A stretch of DNA of 64,000 bases from Mycolicibacterium sediminis (GTDB lineage: Bacteria; Actinomycetota; Actinomycetes; Mycobacteriales; Mycobacteriaceae). Made by a program: the position numbers and the translations under genes. Of this stretch, positions 1-8,552 are shown in pieces (the first letter of the stretch is position 1; each line of letters opens with the position of its first letter). The stretch covers positions 1,922,001 through 1,986,000 of the forward strand of contig NZ_AP022588.1 in NCBI RefSeq assembly GCF_010731735.1. The letters run 5' to 3'. The notes beneath the pieces were generated by a model. It did not search any database. It was not told the DNA's origin and worked only from the letters and a program-made list of their open reading frames with translations.

Positions 1-156
1 GGCAACCGATCCATCGGCGCTGCCGAGGCGGCGACCGAGGCGGGAATCCTGCCCTCGTTCAACGTGCTCGACGGGTTCGAGGGTGACGTCGGCCCCGACG
101 GGCACCGCGGCGCCACCGGCTGGAAGGCCGTCGGGCTGCCGTGGAGGCAGTCGTGA
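1..156 (+). CDS. Rhodanese-like protein, C-terminal fragment
   Basis: The reading frame is open from base 1 to a TGA at 154-156, so only the last 51 residues of a longer protein are present. The tail (GNRSIGAAEAATEAGI ... GATGWKAVGLPWRQS) looks like the end of a rhodanese domain; the active-site Cys loop lies outside the window. In M. tuberculosis the gene directly before metZ (Rv0390) is a rhodanese-like protein, which supports the call. Its stop overlaps the metZ GTG start (GTGA), so the two are probably cotranslated, consistent with a sulfur-metabolism role. Confidence 0.6.
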   Translation, partial: GNRSIGAAEAATEAGILPSFNVLDGFEGDVGPDGHRGATGWKAVGLPWRQS

Positions 157-1379
157 GCGCCGACGAGAAGGGACAGGTGCCGTCCGTCCGTATCCCGGCA
201 CCCCTGCCCGACGGCGTCAGCCAGGCCACGATCGGCGTGCGCGGCGGTCTGCTGCGGTCCAACTTCGAGGAGACGTCCGAGGCGCTGTACCTGACGTCGG
301 GGTACGTCTACGAGACGGCGGGCGATGCCGAGAAGGCGTTCACCGGCGAGATCGACCGGTACGTCTACTCCCGCTACGGCAACCCCACGATCTCGATGTT
401 CGAGGAGCGTCTGCGTCTGATCGAGGGTGCTCCCGCCGCCTTCGCCACGGCGACCGGCATGGCCGCGGTCTTCACCGCGCTCGGCGCGCTGCTGGCCGCG
501 GGTGACCGACTGGTGGCCGCGCGCAGTCTGTTCGGCTCGTGCTTCGTCGTCTGCAGCGAGATCCTGCCGCGCTGGGGGGTCGAGGTCGTCTTCGTCGACG
601 GCGAGGACCTCGCGCAGTGGGAGGAGGCGCTCTCGGTCCCGACGCAGGCCGTCTTCTTCGAGACGCCGTCGAACCCGATGCAGTCACTCGTCGACATCGC
701 CGCGGTGTGCGACCTCGCCCACGCGGCGGGGGCGAAGGTGGTGCTGGACAACGTCTTCGCGACTCCGCTGCTGCAGCAGGGCATCCCGCTGGGCGCCGAC
801 GTGGTGATCTACTCCGGGACCAAGCACATCGACGGTCAGGGCCGCGTGCTCGGCGGCGCCATCCTCGGTGACGAGGAGTTCATCGACGGCCCGGTGCAGA
901 AGCTGATGCGCCACACCGGACCGGCGATCAGCGCCTTCAACGCGTGGACTCTGCTCAAGGGTCTCGAGACGCTGGCCATCCGCGTCGACTACTCCAACCG
1001 GTCCGCCCACCGCGTCGCCGAGTTCCTCGAGGGGCACCCGGGGGTGAGCTGGGTGAAGTACCCGTTCCTCGAGTCGCACCCGCAGTACGACCTCGCGAAG
1101 CGCCAGATGAGCGGCGGCGGAACGGTCGTCACGTTCGAACTCACGGGCGGAACGAAGGCCCGCGCCTTCGAGGTTCTCGACGGGCTCCGCGTCATCGACA
1201 TCTCGAACAACCTCGGGGACGCCAAGTCGCTGATCACCCACCCGGCCACCACCACCCACCGCGCGATGGGCCCGGAGGGACGTGCTGCGATCGGCCTCGG
1301 TGACGGCGTGGTGCGGGTTTCGATCGGGCTCGAGGGCACCGAGGACCTCATCGCCGACCTCGACCGGGCGCTCGGCTAG
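153..1379 (+). CDS. metZ: O-succinylhomoserine sulfhydrylase
   Basis: PLP enzyme of the Cys/Met metabolism family that makes homocysteine from O-succinylhomoserine and sulfide, in the cytosol. The 408-residue protein has the family's YSRYGNPT segment, the FETPSNP loop, and the PLP lysine in YSGTKHIDGQGRVLGG (K224 from this start). The C-terminus carries SLITHPATTTHRAMGPEGR. I chose GTG at 153 because it overlaps the upstream TGA. A GTG at 141 is also in frame and would add four residues. Gene order (rhodanese then metZ) matches M. tuberculosis Rv0390-Rv0391. The short gene at 1382 follows after 2 bp. Confidence 0.93.
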   Translation: MSADEKGQVPSVRIPAPLPDGVSQATIGVRGGLLRSNFEETSEALYLTSGYVYETAGDAEKAFTGEIDRYVYSRYGNPTISMFEERLRLIEGAPAAFATATGMAAVFTALGALLAAGDRLVAARSLFGSCFVVCSEILPRWGVEVVFVDGEDLAQWEEALSVPTQAVFFETPSNPMQSLVDIAAVCDLAHAAGAKVVLDNVFATPLLQQGIPLGADVVIYSGTKHIDGQGRVLGGAILGDEEFIDGPVQKLMRHTGPAISAFNAWTLLKGLETLAIRVDYSNRSAHRVAEFLEGHPGVSWVKYPFLESHPQYDLAKRQMSGGGTVVTFELTGGTKARAFEVLDGLRVIDISNNLGDAKSLITHPATTTHRAMGPEGRAAIGLGDGVVRVSIGLEGTEDLIADLDRALG

Positions 1380-1381
1380 CC

Positions 1382-1774
1382 GTGTCGAAGGCTTCGGCGG
1401 CCAAGAAGGCTCGGCGCAAGAAGCGGGTGTCCACCCGCAACGACAGGTGGATGCCGCCGGAGGTGCACGCCGACCTGGCGGCCGTCACCGAACTCGACGA
1501 TCTGCTCAGCAGGCGGGGCTGGGAGTATGACGAGGAGTTCTCCGGCGACGAGTTCGTGACGTGGGTCTACCCGCCGTCGGCGGCCGAGTTCGACGACGAG
1601 GCGATCGAGCCGGTCACCCGGGTCGTCGTCACCGATCCCGCTGCGCCGCAGGTGATTCTGGTCGGCTCGACGCCCGACGGTGAGATCTATCAGTTCACGA
1701 TGGCGGAGCTGACGGAAGGCCTCGCGGACCTCGAGGCCTTCCGCGCGGGAGATCCGCTCCCGCAGGGCTTCTAG
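1382..1774 (+). CDS. Small conserved hypothetical protein
   Basis: The 130-residue protein starts with GTG 2 bp after the metZ stop, so it is very likely cotranscribed. The first ~20 residues are highly basic (KKARRKKR), and the rest is acidic with alternating Trp/Tyr (RRGWEYDEEF, VTWVYPPSAAEF). There are no membrane segments and no catalytic motif. I do not recognise the family. Its stop interlocks with that of the convergent SDR gene on a shared CTAG. Confidence 0.7.
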   Translation: MSKASAAKKARRKKRVSTRNDRWMPPEVHADLAAVTELDDLLSRRGWEYDEEFSGDEFVTWVYPPSAAEFDDEAIEPVTRVVVTDPAAPQVILVGSTPDGEIYQFTMAELTEGLADLEAFRAGDPLPQGF

Positions 1775-2625
1775 TTCTTCTCGACGACGCCGAGGGAAGC
1801 CTGCGCCCGGTCCTCGTAGCTCTTGCGTGCGGCCTGGTCGAACTCGAGGAACACGTTGTCGAGGCCGAGCTTCCTGTTCATCCAGCGGCGGCCGCGCGGG
1901 CCGAGCATGGACGCCGCGGCGGCGGTGAACCGTAGCGGCGCCGGCACCGACACCTGTGTCTTGGGCTTGTCGAGCGTCTTGAGGATCGCGGCGGCGATCA
2001 CTTCGGGCTCAACGGGTTTGGTGCCCGCGGTCTCCTTGGTGCCGGAGACCAGCGCCGTGTTGGTGAACGGCGGCATGACCACCGACACCTCGACGCCGTG
2101 CGGGGCCATCTCGTCGGCCAGCGCCACGGAGAGTCCGACGACGGCGAACTTCGCGCCGACGTAGACCACCTGACCGGGCACGGGGATCATGCCGGACATC
2201 GAGGCGATGTTGATGACGTGGCCGCGGCGGCGCTTGACCATCTCGGGCAGCACCAGCTGACAGCCGGCGAGCACACCGTAGAAGTTGACCTCGATCGAGG
2301 AGCGGATGGACTGCTCACTCTGCTCGAGGAACGGGCCGATGGGCATGACGCCCGCGTTGTTGATCAGCACGTCGATGTGACCGGCGCCGTCGGTGCGGGC
2401 CTTGTCGAGGAACACCTCGAACGACTCGCGGTCGGTCACGTCGAGTGGGTAGCCGGTGACCTGTCCGTACCGGCCGAGTTCGGTGACCGCCGACTCGAGG
2501 ACCGCCACGTCGCGGTCGCCGATGACCACCCGTGCGCCGCGGCCCAGCAGGGCCTTGGCGGTGGCGTGGCCGATGCCTCGCGCGGCGCCGGTGATCGCGA
2601 TGGTCTTGCCCCTGATGTTGTCCAT
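1771..2625 (-). CDS. Short-chain dehydrogenase/reductase
   Basis: NAD(P)-dependent SDR of 284 residues. The cofactor loop TGAARGIG is at residues 12-19, NNAG at 89-92, the catalytic Ser about 142-144 and the YVGAK pair at Y155/K159. The substrate is unknown; the length and C-terminal extension resemble lipid or steroid-type mycobacterial SDRs. The ATG at 2625 is preferred to a TTG at 2649 because the TTG lies inside the palindrome at 2630-2655. That leaves only 4 bp of leader, so a leaderless or operator-overlapping start is implied. Monocistronic, divergent from the GNAT gene. Confidence 0.85.
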   Translation of the reverse strand: MDNIRGKTIAITGAARGIGHATAKALLGRGARVVIGDRDVAVLESAVTELGRYGQVTGYPLDVTDRESFEVFLDKARTDGAGHIDVLINNAGVMPIGPFLEQSEQSIRSSIEVNFYGVLAGCQLVLPEMVKRRRGHVINIASMSGMIPVPGQVVYVGAKFAVVGLSVALADEMAPHGVEVSVVMPPFTNTALVSGTKETAGTKPVEPEVIAAAILKTLDKPKTQVSVPAPLRFTAAAASMLGPRGRRWMNRKLGLDNVFLEFDQAARKSYEDRAQASLGVVEKN

Positions 2626-2629
2626 GGCG

Positions 2630-2655
2630 CCAAACTTTACACGTGTCAAGTTTGG
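2630..2655. promoter_or_regulatory. 26-bp palindromic operator candidate upstream of the SDR
   Basis: Half sites CCAAACTT (2630-2637) and AAGTTTGG (2648-2655) flank a central ACACGTGT (2639-2646). Only the single pair 2638/2647 breaks the dyad symmetry. It abuts the SDR start codon and lies about 118 bp from the divergent acetyltransferase start. Size and symmetry suit a TetR-type repressor. No regulator gene is adjacent, so the cognate protein is unknown. Confidence 0.7.
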
Positions 2656-2772
2656 TTCGGTAGTGCGTCGCCGGCCGGGGCGGCCTTCGGATCACCACGA
2701 GTGGAAGTCCGTGATCAGGAATGCGCCGCGCGGGCTCGCGTTGGACCCGTCGTGCGGGTACGAACGGAGGTG

Positions 2773-3264
2773 ATGACGAGCAGTCGAGAGGCCACCTTCG
2801 TGGCGGTCGGTCAGGACGATCCCCTGGCCGCGCCGCTGCTCGCCGAGCTGGCCGTGGAGTACGCGACCCGCTACGGGAGCACCGTGGAACGGGTGGGCCG
2901 GTGGCTGCGCGGCTACCCGGCCGACGAGTTCGCCCCGCCCGGCGGCGGCATGGTGATCGGCCACGTCGACGGCGTCCCGGTCACCGGGGGAGCGTTCCGC
3001 AGGTTCGACGACCGGACCGCGGAACTCAAGCGCATCTGGACCGACAGCGCACACCGGCGGCGCGGACACGGCCGGGCCACGCTGGCCGTGCTGGAGGCCG
3101 AGATCGTCGCCCTCGGCTACCGCCGGATCTACCTGACCACCGGCGACAAGCAGCCCGAGGCCGAGGCGCTGTACTTGGCCACCGGGTACCGACGGCTGGC
3201 GGAACCGCTGGAGGCCGACGGCGGCGAGGTCTACCCGGTCGCCTTCCTCAAGGACCTGGCGTGA
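2773..3264 (+). CDS. GNAT family N-acetyltransferase
   Basis: The 163-residue protein has one acetyltransferase domain. The acetyl-CoA loop is HRRRGHGRA, preceded by the strand AELKRIWTDSA and followed by LYLATGYRRLAEP near the C-terminus. The substrate cannot be read from the sequence. The ATG at 2773 sits directly behind a GGAGG run (spacing is tight, 2 nt), and GTG at 2770 is an in-frame alternative. Its stop overlaps the GTG of the first luciferase-like gene (GTGA), so it heads a coupled run that reaches 5715. Confidence 0.8.
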   Translation: MTSSREATFVAVGQDDPLAAPLLAELAVEYATRYGSTVERVGRWLRGYPADEFAPPGGGMVIGHVDGVPVTGGAFRRFDDRTAELKRIWTDSAHRRRGHGRATLAVLEAEIVALGYRRIYLTTGDKQPEAEALYLATGYRRLAEPLEADGGEVYPVAFLKDLA

Positions 3265-4178
3265 CCGCGCACCTGCCGGTCTCGGTCGCGCTCGAGGGGC
3301 TCGGCTGGCATCCGGAGGCGTGGCGTCACTCGCCGGCCGGCGCGTCGGTTCTCGACGGCGGCTACTGGGCCGGCCTCGCCGCCACCGCGGAGCGTGGGCT
3401 GCTCGACTTCGTGACGTTCGACGACGGACTCACCCCGCAGCGCCGCCGCAGGCCGGAGGTCGATCCCCGGTGGCTCGCCGGGCGGCCCGACGCGTTCCTC
3501 GTCGCCGCGCGCGTCGTGACTGCCACCACCCACCTCGGACTGGTGCCGGTCGCGACGGTCACCCACACCCCGGCTCCGGAGATCGCCGCCGCGGTCGCCG
3601 CGCTCGACGAGCTGTCGGGCGGTCGGTCCGGCTGGCAGCCGCGCATCAGCACGACCGCGTACGAGGCGGCCCTCTTCGGCAGGCCACCGTCGACCGGGGA
3701 CCCGTTCACGCCTGCGTCCGACGTCGTGGCGGAGGTTCGCGCCGAATGCCCGCGCCCGGTCGTCGCCGCGCTGGCGCACAATCGGCGGGTGTACGAGTTC
3801 GCCTCGCACGCTGCCGATCTGGTGTTCGTGACACCGCGTGACGACGGTGCGGTGTCGACCATCCTCGGCGAGGTCGCCGACTCGGGTGGCGGCGTCCGGG
3901 TGTACGCCGACGTCTTCGTGTCGTCCACGCACGTCCTCGACGAACGGTCGGACGCCTACGTGTTCGACGGTGATGCAGCGGAACTCGTCGACCTGATGCT
4001 TCGGTGGAACCGGCTCGGCGTCGACGGGTTCCGGCTCCGGCCGTCGGTGAACGTCGTCGACGTGCCGTTCATCGTCGACGAGGTGACGCCGCTGCTGCGC
4101 TCCGCCGGCCGATTCCGCTCGAACTACTCCGAGTCCCAGACCCTCCGTCAGCGACTAGTCCACCAGGGGGCGCCATGA
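3261..4178 (+). CDS. Luciferase-like (LLM) flavin-dependent oxidoreductase, short form
   Basis: At 305 residues it is shorter than typical LLM monooxygenases (roughly 330-450). The N-terminal half has LLM hallmarks: [25 protein letters not shown], the [15 protein letters not shown] strand and [15 protein letters not shown]. The region after it jumps quickly to the C-terminal strands, so part of the TIM barrel seems to be missing. Whether it uses FMN or F420 is not evident. GTG at 3261 overlaps the upstream TGA, and its own TGA overlaps the next ATG, so the genes are tightly coupled. Confidence 0.75.
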   Translation: MTAHLPVSVALEGLGWHPEAWRHSPAGASVLDGGYWAGLAATAERGLLDFVTFDDGLTPQRRRRPEVDPRWLAGRPDAFLVAARVVTATTHLGLVPVATVTHTPAPEIAAAVAALDELSGGRSGWQPRISTTAYEAALFGRPPSTGDPFTPASDVVAEVRAECPRPVVAALAHNRRVYEFASHAADLVFVTPRDDGAVSTILGEVADSGGGVRVYADVFVSSTHVLDERSDAYVFDGDAAELVDLMLRWNRLGVDGFRLRPSVNVVDVPFIVDEVTPLLRSAGRFRSNYSESQTLRQRLVHQGAP

Positions 4179-5290
4179 CCGTGCCGTTGTCCATCCTCGA
4201 CCTCTCGCCGATCAGCGAGGGCGCCGACGCGGCGACCGCGCTGCGCAACACGGTCGATCTCGCCCGGCATGCCGAGCGCTGGGGGTTCTCGCGCTACTGG
4301 GTCGCCGAACACCACTTCGTCGCGGTCGCGGGGTCGTCGCCCGCGGTGCTGATCGGACACATCGCCTCGGCCACCGAGCGGATCCACGTGGGTGCGGCTG
4401 CCGTGCAGCTCGGCCACACCACCGCGGTGGCGACGGTCGAGAGCTTCGGCATCCTCGACGCGTTCCACCCGGGTCGCATCGACCTCGGCGTCGGCCGGTC
4501 CGGTCAACGGCGCCGCGAGGCGAACGACGACCGCAAGCCGCCGCCTCCCGCACGGCGCACGGAGTGGCTCGAAATAGACGGCGTCGTGGTGCCCGCCCCG
4601 TTCGACATCCGCACCCTGATGCGCAACCCGGTCCTCAAGGCGCGCATGGGCGTCCTGCAGCAGCCCGAGGCCAAGACGCCGGACTTCGCCACCCAGGTCG
4701 ACGACATCCTGGCCATGCTGGACGGCACCTTCACCGCCGATGGTCACGAGACCCACGTGGTGCCCGGTGAGCGTGCGCCGTTGCGGCCGTGGGTGTTCGG
4801 CAGCAGCAAGGGGCAGAGCGCCGAGGTCGCCGGCAGTCGCGGGCTGCCGTTCGTGGCGAGCTACCACATCACCCCGGCGACCGCGCTCGACGCCGTCGAG
4901 GCCTACCGGAACGCCTTCCGGCCGTCGGCGGCGCTGCCGGAGCCCTACGTCGTGGTGTCCGCCGACGTCCTGGTGGCCGACGACCACGACACGGCGGTGC
5001 ACCTCGCATCGAGCTTCGGCCGGTGGGTGTACGCCATCCGCGCCGAGGGCGGTGCGGTGCCCTACCCCGACCCCGACTCCTTCGAGCCGCTCTCGCCCGA
5101 GCAGGCCGAGGCGGTGCGGGACCGTACCGCAACGCAATTCGTGGGCGATCCCGACGAGGTGGCCCACCGGCTCGACGCGCTGCGGCGCGTCACCGACGCC
5201 GACGAGCTGGTGATCACCTCCGTCACGCACGATCACGCCGACCGGCTGCGCTCGCATCGACTGATCGCCGAACGCTGGGGCATCGGGTGA
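4175..5290 (+). CDS. LLM class flavin-dependent oxidoreductase, full length
   Basis: A complete luciferase-like TIM barrel of 371 residues. It begins [10 protein letters not shown], with [17 protein letters not shown] and [12 protein letters not shown] in the N-terminal third. [13 protein letters not shown] and [20 protein letters not shown] follow, and the C-terminal helix carries the usual [12 protein letters not shown] segment. This arrangement matches the MsnO8-like group of alkanal-type monooxygenases. The substrate is unknown. Start and stop codons overlap both neighbours. Confidence 0.85.
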   Translation: MTVPLSILDLSPISEGADAATALRNTVDLARHAERWGFSRYWVAEHHFVAVAGSSPAVLIGHIASATERIHVGAAAVQLGHTTAVATVESFGILDAFHPGRIDLGVGRSGQRRREANDDRKPPPPARRTEWLEIDGVVVPAPFDIRTLMRNPVLKARMGVLQQPEAKTPDFATQVDDILAMLDGTFTADGHETHVVPGERAPLRPWVFGSSKGQSAEVAGSRGLPFVASYHITPATALDAVEAYRNAFRPSAALPEPYVVVSADVLVADDHDTAVHLASSFGRWVYAIRAEGGAVPYPDPDSFEPLSPEQAEAVRDRTATQFVGDPDEVAHRLDALRRVTDADELVITSVTHDHADRLRSHRLIAERWGIG

Positions 5291-5715
5291 GCGTCGCGGT
5301 GCGGGTCACCCCGTCCACCCGCGTGGCCGACCTGTCCGGCGTCGACTACCTGGTGGGTGACGCGATGACCCTTGCCGCGCTGGCCGGCGTCACCGACCGC
5401 GTCGGTCTGATGATCGAGGTCGACGTGGCCACCGCGGCGCCGTTCACCGTGGCCCGTCGCCTCGCCACGCTCGACCACCTGTCGGCCGGGCGCGCCGGCG
5501 TCCTGCTGCACGGCGGGCCGCACGGGCGCGCCGAGGAGTTCGCCGCCGTCGTCGAGGCGCTGTGGTCGGGCTGGGTGCACGGGACGGCGCCGTCGACCAT
5601 CCGGCGGATCGACCATCGCGGCCCTCACTTCGAGGTCAGCGGAATGCCGACACTGCCCGCCGGCCCACGGGAGCGGCCCGCCGTCGTGTTCGACGAGGAG
5701 CGGCTCGGCCTCTAG
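5287..5715 (+). CDS. Truncated luciferase-like protein
   Basis: The 142-residue protein resembles only one segment of an LLM oxidoreductase: VARRLATLDHLSAGR, the EEFAAVVEALWSGW helix and the RGPHFEVSGMPTLPAGPRERP strand. It lacks the rest of the barrel. GTG at 5287 overlaps the upstream TGA, and codon use matches its neighbours, so it looks translated rather than decayed. It may pair with the short LLM at 3261, or be a remnant. Confidence applies to the coding status; activity is unknown. Confidence 0.7.
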   Translation: MSVAVRVTPSTRVADLSGVDYLVGDAMTLAALAGVTDRVGLMIEVDVATAAPFTVARRLATLDHLSAGRAGVLLHGGPHGRAEEFAAVVEALWSGWVHGTAPSTIRRIDHRGPHFEVSGMPTLPAGPRERPAVVFDEERLGL

Positions 5716-5725
5716 ATTCCTTCGT

Positions 5726-6019
5726 GTGCTGACGCAACTGGTGGTGGGGTGGCTGTTGCTGCTCGCCGCCGTGCTGGTGTTCGTCGGCGGCTTCGCGTTC
5801 CGCGCGCTGCTGGGTCGCTACCGCAACACCTCGGCGGTCGAACGTGCCGTGCGCGCGCTGCGCGGCAACGTCGTCGGGCGGGTGCTGTTCGGCCGGGTCG
5901 CCGAGGACGCCCTCGACGACGTGGAACTCGACTCGATGATCCTGATGCCCGCGATCACCGTGTCCTGCGGCCTGTGCCTGACCTCGATCTTCCTGCTGGG
6001 CATCGAGGTCCTCACCTAG
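5726..6019 (+). CDS. Small membrane protein
   Basis: 97 residues with two hydrophobic segments, about 5-28 (VVGWLLLLAAVLVFVGGFAF) and about 74-94 near the C-terminus. Between them is a charged loop (RYRNTSAVERAVRAL ... EDALDDVELDS). It starts with GTG 10 bp after the truncated LLM gene without an obvious ribosome site. No family recognised. Its stop interlocks with that of the convergent methyltransferase on CTAG at 6016-6019. Confidence 0.65.
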   Translation: MLTQLVVGWLLLLAAVLVFVGGFAFRALLGRYRNTSAVERAVRALRGNVVGRVLFGRVAEDALDDVELDSMILMPAITVSCGLCLTSIFLLGIEVLT

Positions 6020-6756
6020 CGACGCGGGCACACCACCGCGAGCGCGTCGTTGGTCGCGTCCACGCCGCCGTCACCGATGCACTCGCGCAGGCGGGCCCGC
6101 AGCAGCTCGCGGGCGTCGGCCTCCAGCGTCAGCACGGCCGAGTAGGTGGTGACCATGTCGATCCAGTCGCCGGTCGAGTAGTGCAGGTCCTCGCCGTAGG
6201 ACTGCCGCTCGTTCACGAAGCCTGCCTCGTCGAGCAGCGTGCTCAGCCGCTCGGAGCGCTCGATGCCCTCCGACGGCCGGCGCCAGTCGTCGACGATGCC
6301 CGCGTAGGCGGCGTCGAAGTCCTCGAGGGACGGGCGGACCTGGACGATCCGGTTCCACAGCAGCGCCAGCCGGCCACCGTCGGTCAGCAGACCGGCGACC
6401 TTGGTCAGCGCCGACCCCGGCTCCACCCAGTGGAACGACTGCGCGAAGACCACCAGGTCGAAGGTCCGGCCCGCCGGCTCCCAGTCCTCGAACGTCGCGA
6501 CGTCCACGGTGAGGCCCTTGGCCGCGGCGACCGCAGCCATCTCCGGATCGGGTTCCACGGCCACCACGTCGGCGCCCGCGTCGGCCAGTTGCTTCGAGGC
6601 GATGCCGGTCCCCGCGCCGACGTCGAGCACCGTCGACCCCCGTCCCGGGACCAGACCGGCGATCAGGTCCTCCGGGTAGGTCGGGCGGAACCGGTCGTAT
6701 TGCGCGGCGGCCGCTCCGAACGAACTGGCGCGCCTGCGGTCGTCGTGCAACGTCAC
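6016..6756 (-). CDS. SAM-dependent methyltransferase (class I)
   Basis: 246 residues. Motif I VLDVGAGTGIA, the acidic VVAVEPDPEM end of strand 2, and FDLVVFAQSFHWV identify a Methyltransf_11-type enzyme. The N-terminal SSFGAAAAQYDRFRPTYP is typical of this small-molecule methyltransferase group. The substrate is unknown. GTG at 6756 overlaps the TGA of the MBL hydrolase gene, which is therefore the upstream member of a two-gene unit. Confidence 0.85.
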   Translation of the reverse strand: MTLHDDRRRASSFGAAAAQYDRFRPTYPEDLIAGLVPGRGSTVLDVGAGTGIASKQLADAGADVVAVEPDPEMAAVAAAKGLTVDVATFEDWEPAGRTFDLVVFAQSFHWVEPGSALTKVAGLLTDGGRLALLWNRIVQVRPSLEDFDAAYAGIVDDWRRPSEGIERSERLSTLLDEAGFVNERQSYGEDLHYSTGDWIDMVTTYSAVLTLEADARELLRARLRECIGDGGVDATNDALAVVCPRR

Positions 6757-7481
6757 CGCGCGGCCTGCTCGGCCGCCTCGCGGATGGGACCCCGCCACAC
6801 CGGTCCGTGACCGGGCAGTACGACGTCGGTGTCGAGTAGGCCGAGTGCGGCGAGACTGCGCACGCTCGCCGCCTGGTCGTGGTTGAACAGGCCGGGCAGC
6901 AGTTGTGGGCCGGTGCGCGTCGACACCGGGTGTCCGGTGACCATCGCGTCGCCGCTGACCAGGATCCCGTCGACCACGTACGAGCAGTGCCCGCCGGTGT
7001 GGCCCGGCGTGGGAATCGCCATCGGGGTGCCGGGCAGCGCCGCGGCGACCTCCTCGGTGAGCGCGTGCGTGGTGGGGATGCCGTCGCGTACCAGCGCGCC
7101 CTTGCGCCCGATCGTCGCCGACCACAGCGCGTAGCGGGGCTGCCACATCTTCAGCGCGAGGTCCACCAGCGAGACCTGCTCGAGGTACTCGCGATGCGCG
7201 TGACCCACCTCGGCGGCATGGCAGAACACCGGTGCGCCATGGGTTTTCGCGAACCAGATCGCCGAACCCATGTGGTCGACGTGGGCATGGGTCAGCAGGA
7301 TCGCATGGATGTCGTCGATGCCGAAGCCGAGTTCACGCACCGACTCGACGACTTCGTCGCGTTGACCCGGGAATCCGGCGTCGATGATCACCACACCACT
7401 GCCATCGGTGACGAGCGTCCAGTTGACCAGGTCGGTCTGGGCGAAGTGCACGGAATCGGTGATGGCTGTCAGGGCCGCCAT
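6753..7481 (-). CDS. MBL-fold metallo-hydrolase (Rv0406c-like)
   Basis: A metallo-beta-lactamase fold hydrolase of 242 residues. The metal motif THAHVDH places H65, H67, D69 and H70, followed by the later ligands in TPGHTGGH, SGDAM and VLPGHGP. Such enzymes hydrolyse thioesters, lactones or similar esters; the substrate here is not evident. The equivalent gene (Rv0406c) also lies divergently beside fgd1 in M. tuberculosis, supporting orthology. The 60-bp space to fgd1 must hold both promoters. Confidence 0.88.
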   Translation of the reverse strand: MAALTAITDSVHFAQTDLVNWTLVTDGSGVVIIDAGFPGQRDEVVESVRELGFGIDDIHAILLTHAHVDHMGSAIWFAKTHGAPVFCHAAEVGHAHREYLEQVSLVDLALKMWQPRYALWSATIGRKGALVRDGIPTTHALTEEVAAALPGTPMAIPTPGHTGGHCSYVVDGILVSGDAMVTGHPVSTRTGPQLLPGLFNHDQAASVRSLAALGLLDTDVVLPGHGPVWRGPIREAAEQAAR

Positions 7482-7541
7482 GGAAGAGAGTGTATCGAGA
7501 CGGGTGGAATATCCCGGTCACGTCAGGAGTAGAAAAGAAGC

Positions 7542-8552
7542 GTGGCTGAACTCAAATTGGGATACAAGGCGTCGGCGGAGCAGTTCGCCCCGCGTGAGCT
7601 CGTCGAGCTGGCCGTGGAGGCCGAGGCGCACGGCATGGACAGTGCGACGGTCAGTGATCACTTCCAGCCGTGGCGTCACGAGGGCGGCCACGCGCCGTTC
7701 TCGCTGGCCTGGATGACCGCCGTCGGCGAGCGGACCAAGCGGCTGGTGCTCGGCACCTCGGTGCTGACCCCGACGTTCCGCTACAACCCCGCGGTGATCG
7801 CGCAGGCGTTCGCGACGATGGGCTGCCTGTACCCCGACCGGATCTTCCTCGGCGTGGGCACCGGCGAGTCGCTCAACGAGATCGCCACCGGCTACGAGGG
7901 GGAGTGGCCGGAGTTCAAGGAGCGCTACGCGCGGCTGCGCGAGTCGGTGCGGCTGATGCGCGAGCTGTGGCTCGGCGACCGGGTCGACTTCGACGGCGAG
8001 TACTACAAGACGAAGGGCGCCTCGATCTACGACGTGCCCGAGGGCGGGATCCCGATCTACATCGCCGCGGGCGGGCCGCAGGTGGCCAAGTACGCCGGCC
8101 GCGCGGGTGACGGGTTCATCTGCACCTCCGGCAAGGGTGAGGAGCTGTACAAGGACAAGCTCATTCCCGCGGTCAAGGAGGGCGAGGAGGCCGCGGGCAA
8201 GGCGCCCGACGCCATCGACCGGATGATCGAGATCAAGATCTCCTACGACACCGATCCCGAGGCGGCGCTGGAGAACACCCGATTCTGGGCGCCGTTGTCG
8301 CTGACCTCCGAGCAGAAGACGAACATCCACGATCCGCTCGAGATGGAGAAGGCGGCCGACGAGCTGCCCATCGAGCAGGTCGCCAAGCGCTGGATCGTGG
8401 CGTCCGATCCCGACGAGGCCGTCGAGAAGGTCAAGGACTACGTCGACTGGGGTCTGAACCACCTCGTGTTCCACGCGCCGGGCCACGATCAGCGCCGGTT
8501 CCTCGAGCTGTTCCAGCGCGACCTCGAGCCGCGCCTGCGCAAGCTGGGCTAG
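7542..8552 (+). CDS. fgd1: F420-dependent glucose-6-phosphate dehydrogenase
   Basis: Oxidises glucose-6-phosphate to 6-phosphogluconolactone while reducing F420, supplying F420H2 to the many F420 enzymes of mycobacteria. The 336-residue length and the known M. tuberculosis active-site residues H40, W44 and E109 all fall at the expected positions ([19 protein letters not shown]). GTG at 7542 has an AGGAG about 12 bp upstream. Its stop interlocks on CTAG with the convergent GT-C gene at 8549. Confidence 0.96.
   Translation: MAELKLGYKASAEQFAPRELVELAVEAEAHGMDSATVSDHFQPWRHEGGHAPFSLAWMTAVGERTKRLVLGTSVLTPTFRYNPAVIAQAFATMGCLYPDRIFLGVGTGESLNEIATGYEGEWPEFKERYARLRESVRLMRELWLGDRVDFDGEYYKTKGASIYDVPEGGIPIYIAAGGPQVAKYAGRAGDGFICTSGKGEELYKDKLIPAVKEGEEAAGKAPDAIDRMIEIKISYDTDPEAALENTRFWAPLSLTSEQKTNIHDPLEMEKAADELPIEQVAKRWIVASDPDEAVEKVKDYVDWGLNHLVFHAPGHDQRRFLELFQRDLEPRLRKLG

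Noticed and set aside
2098..2772. N-terminal extension of the acetyltransferase across the SDR region
   Set aside because: It runs antisense to a clear SDR and through the palindrome, shows no domain, and ATG 2773 has a ribosome site.
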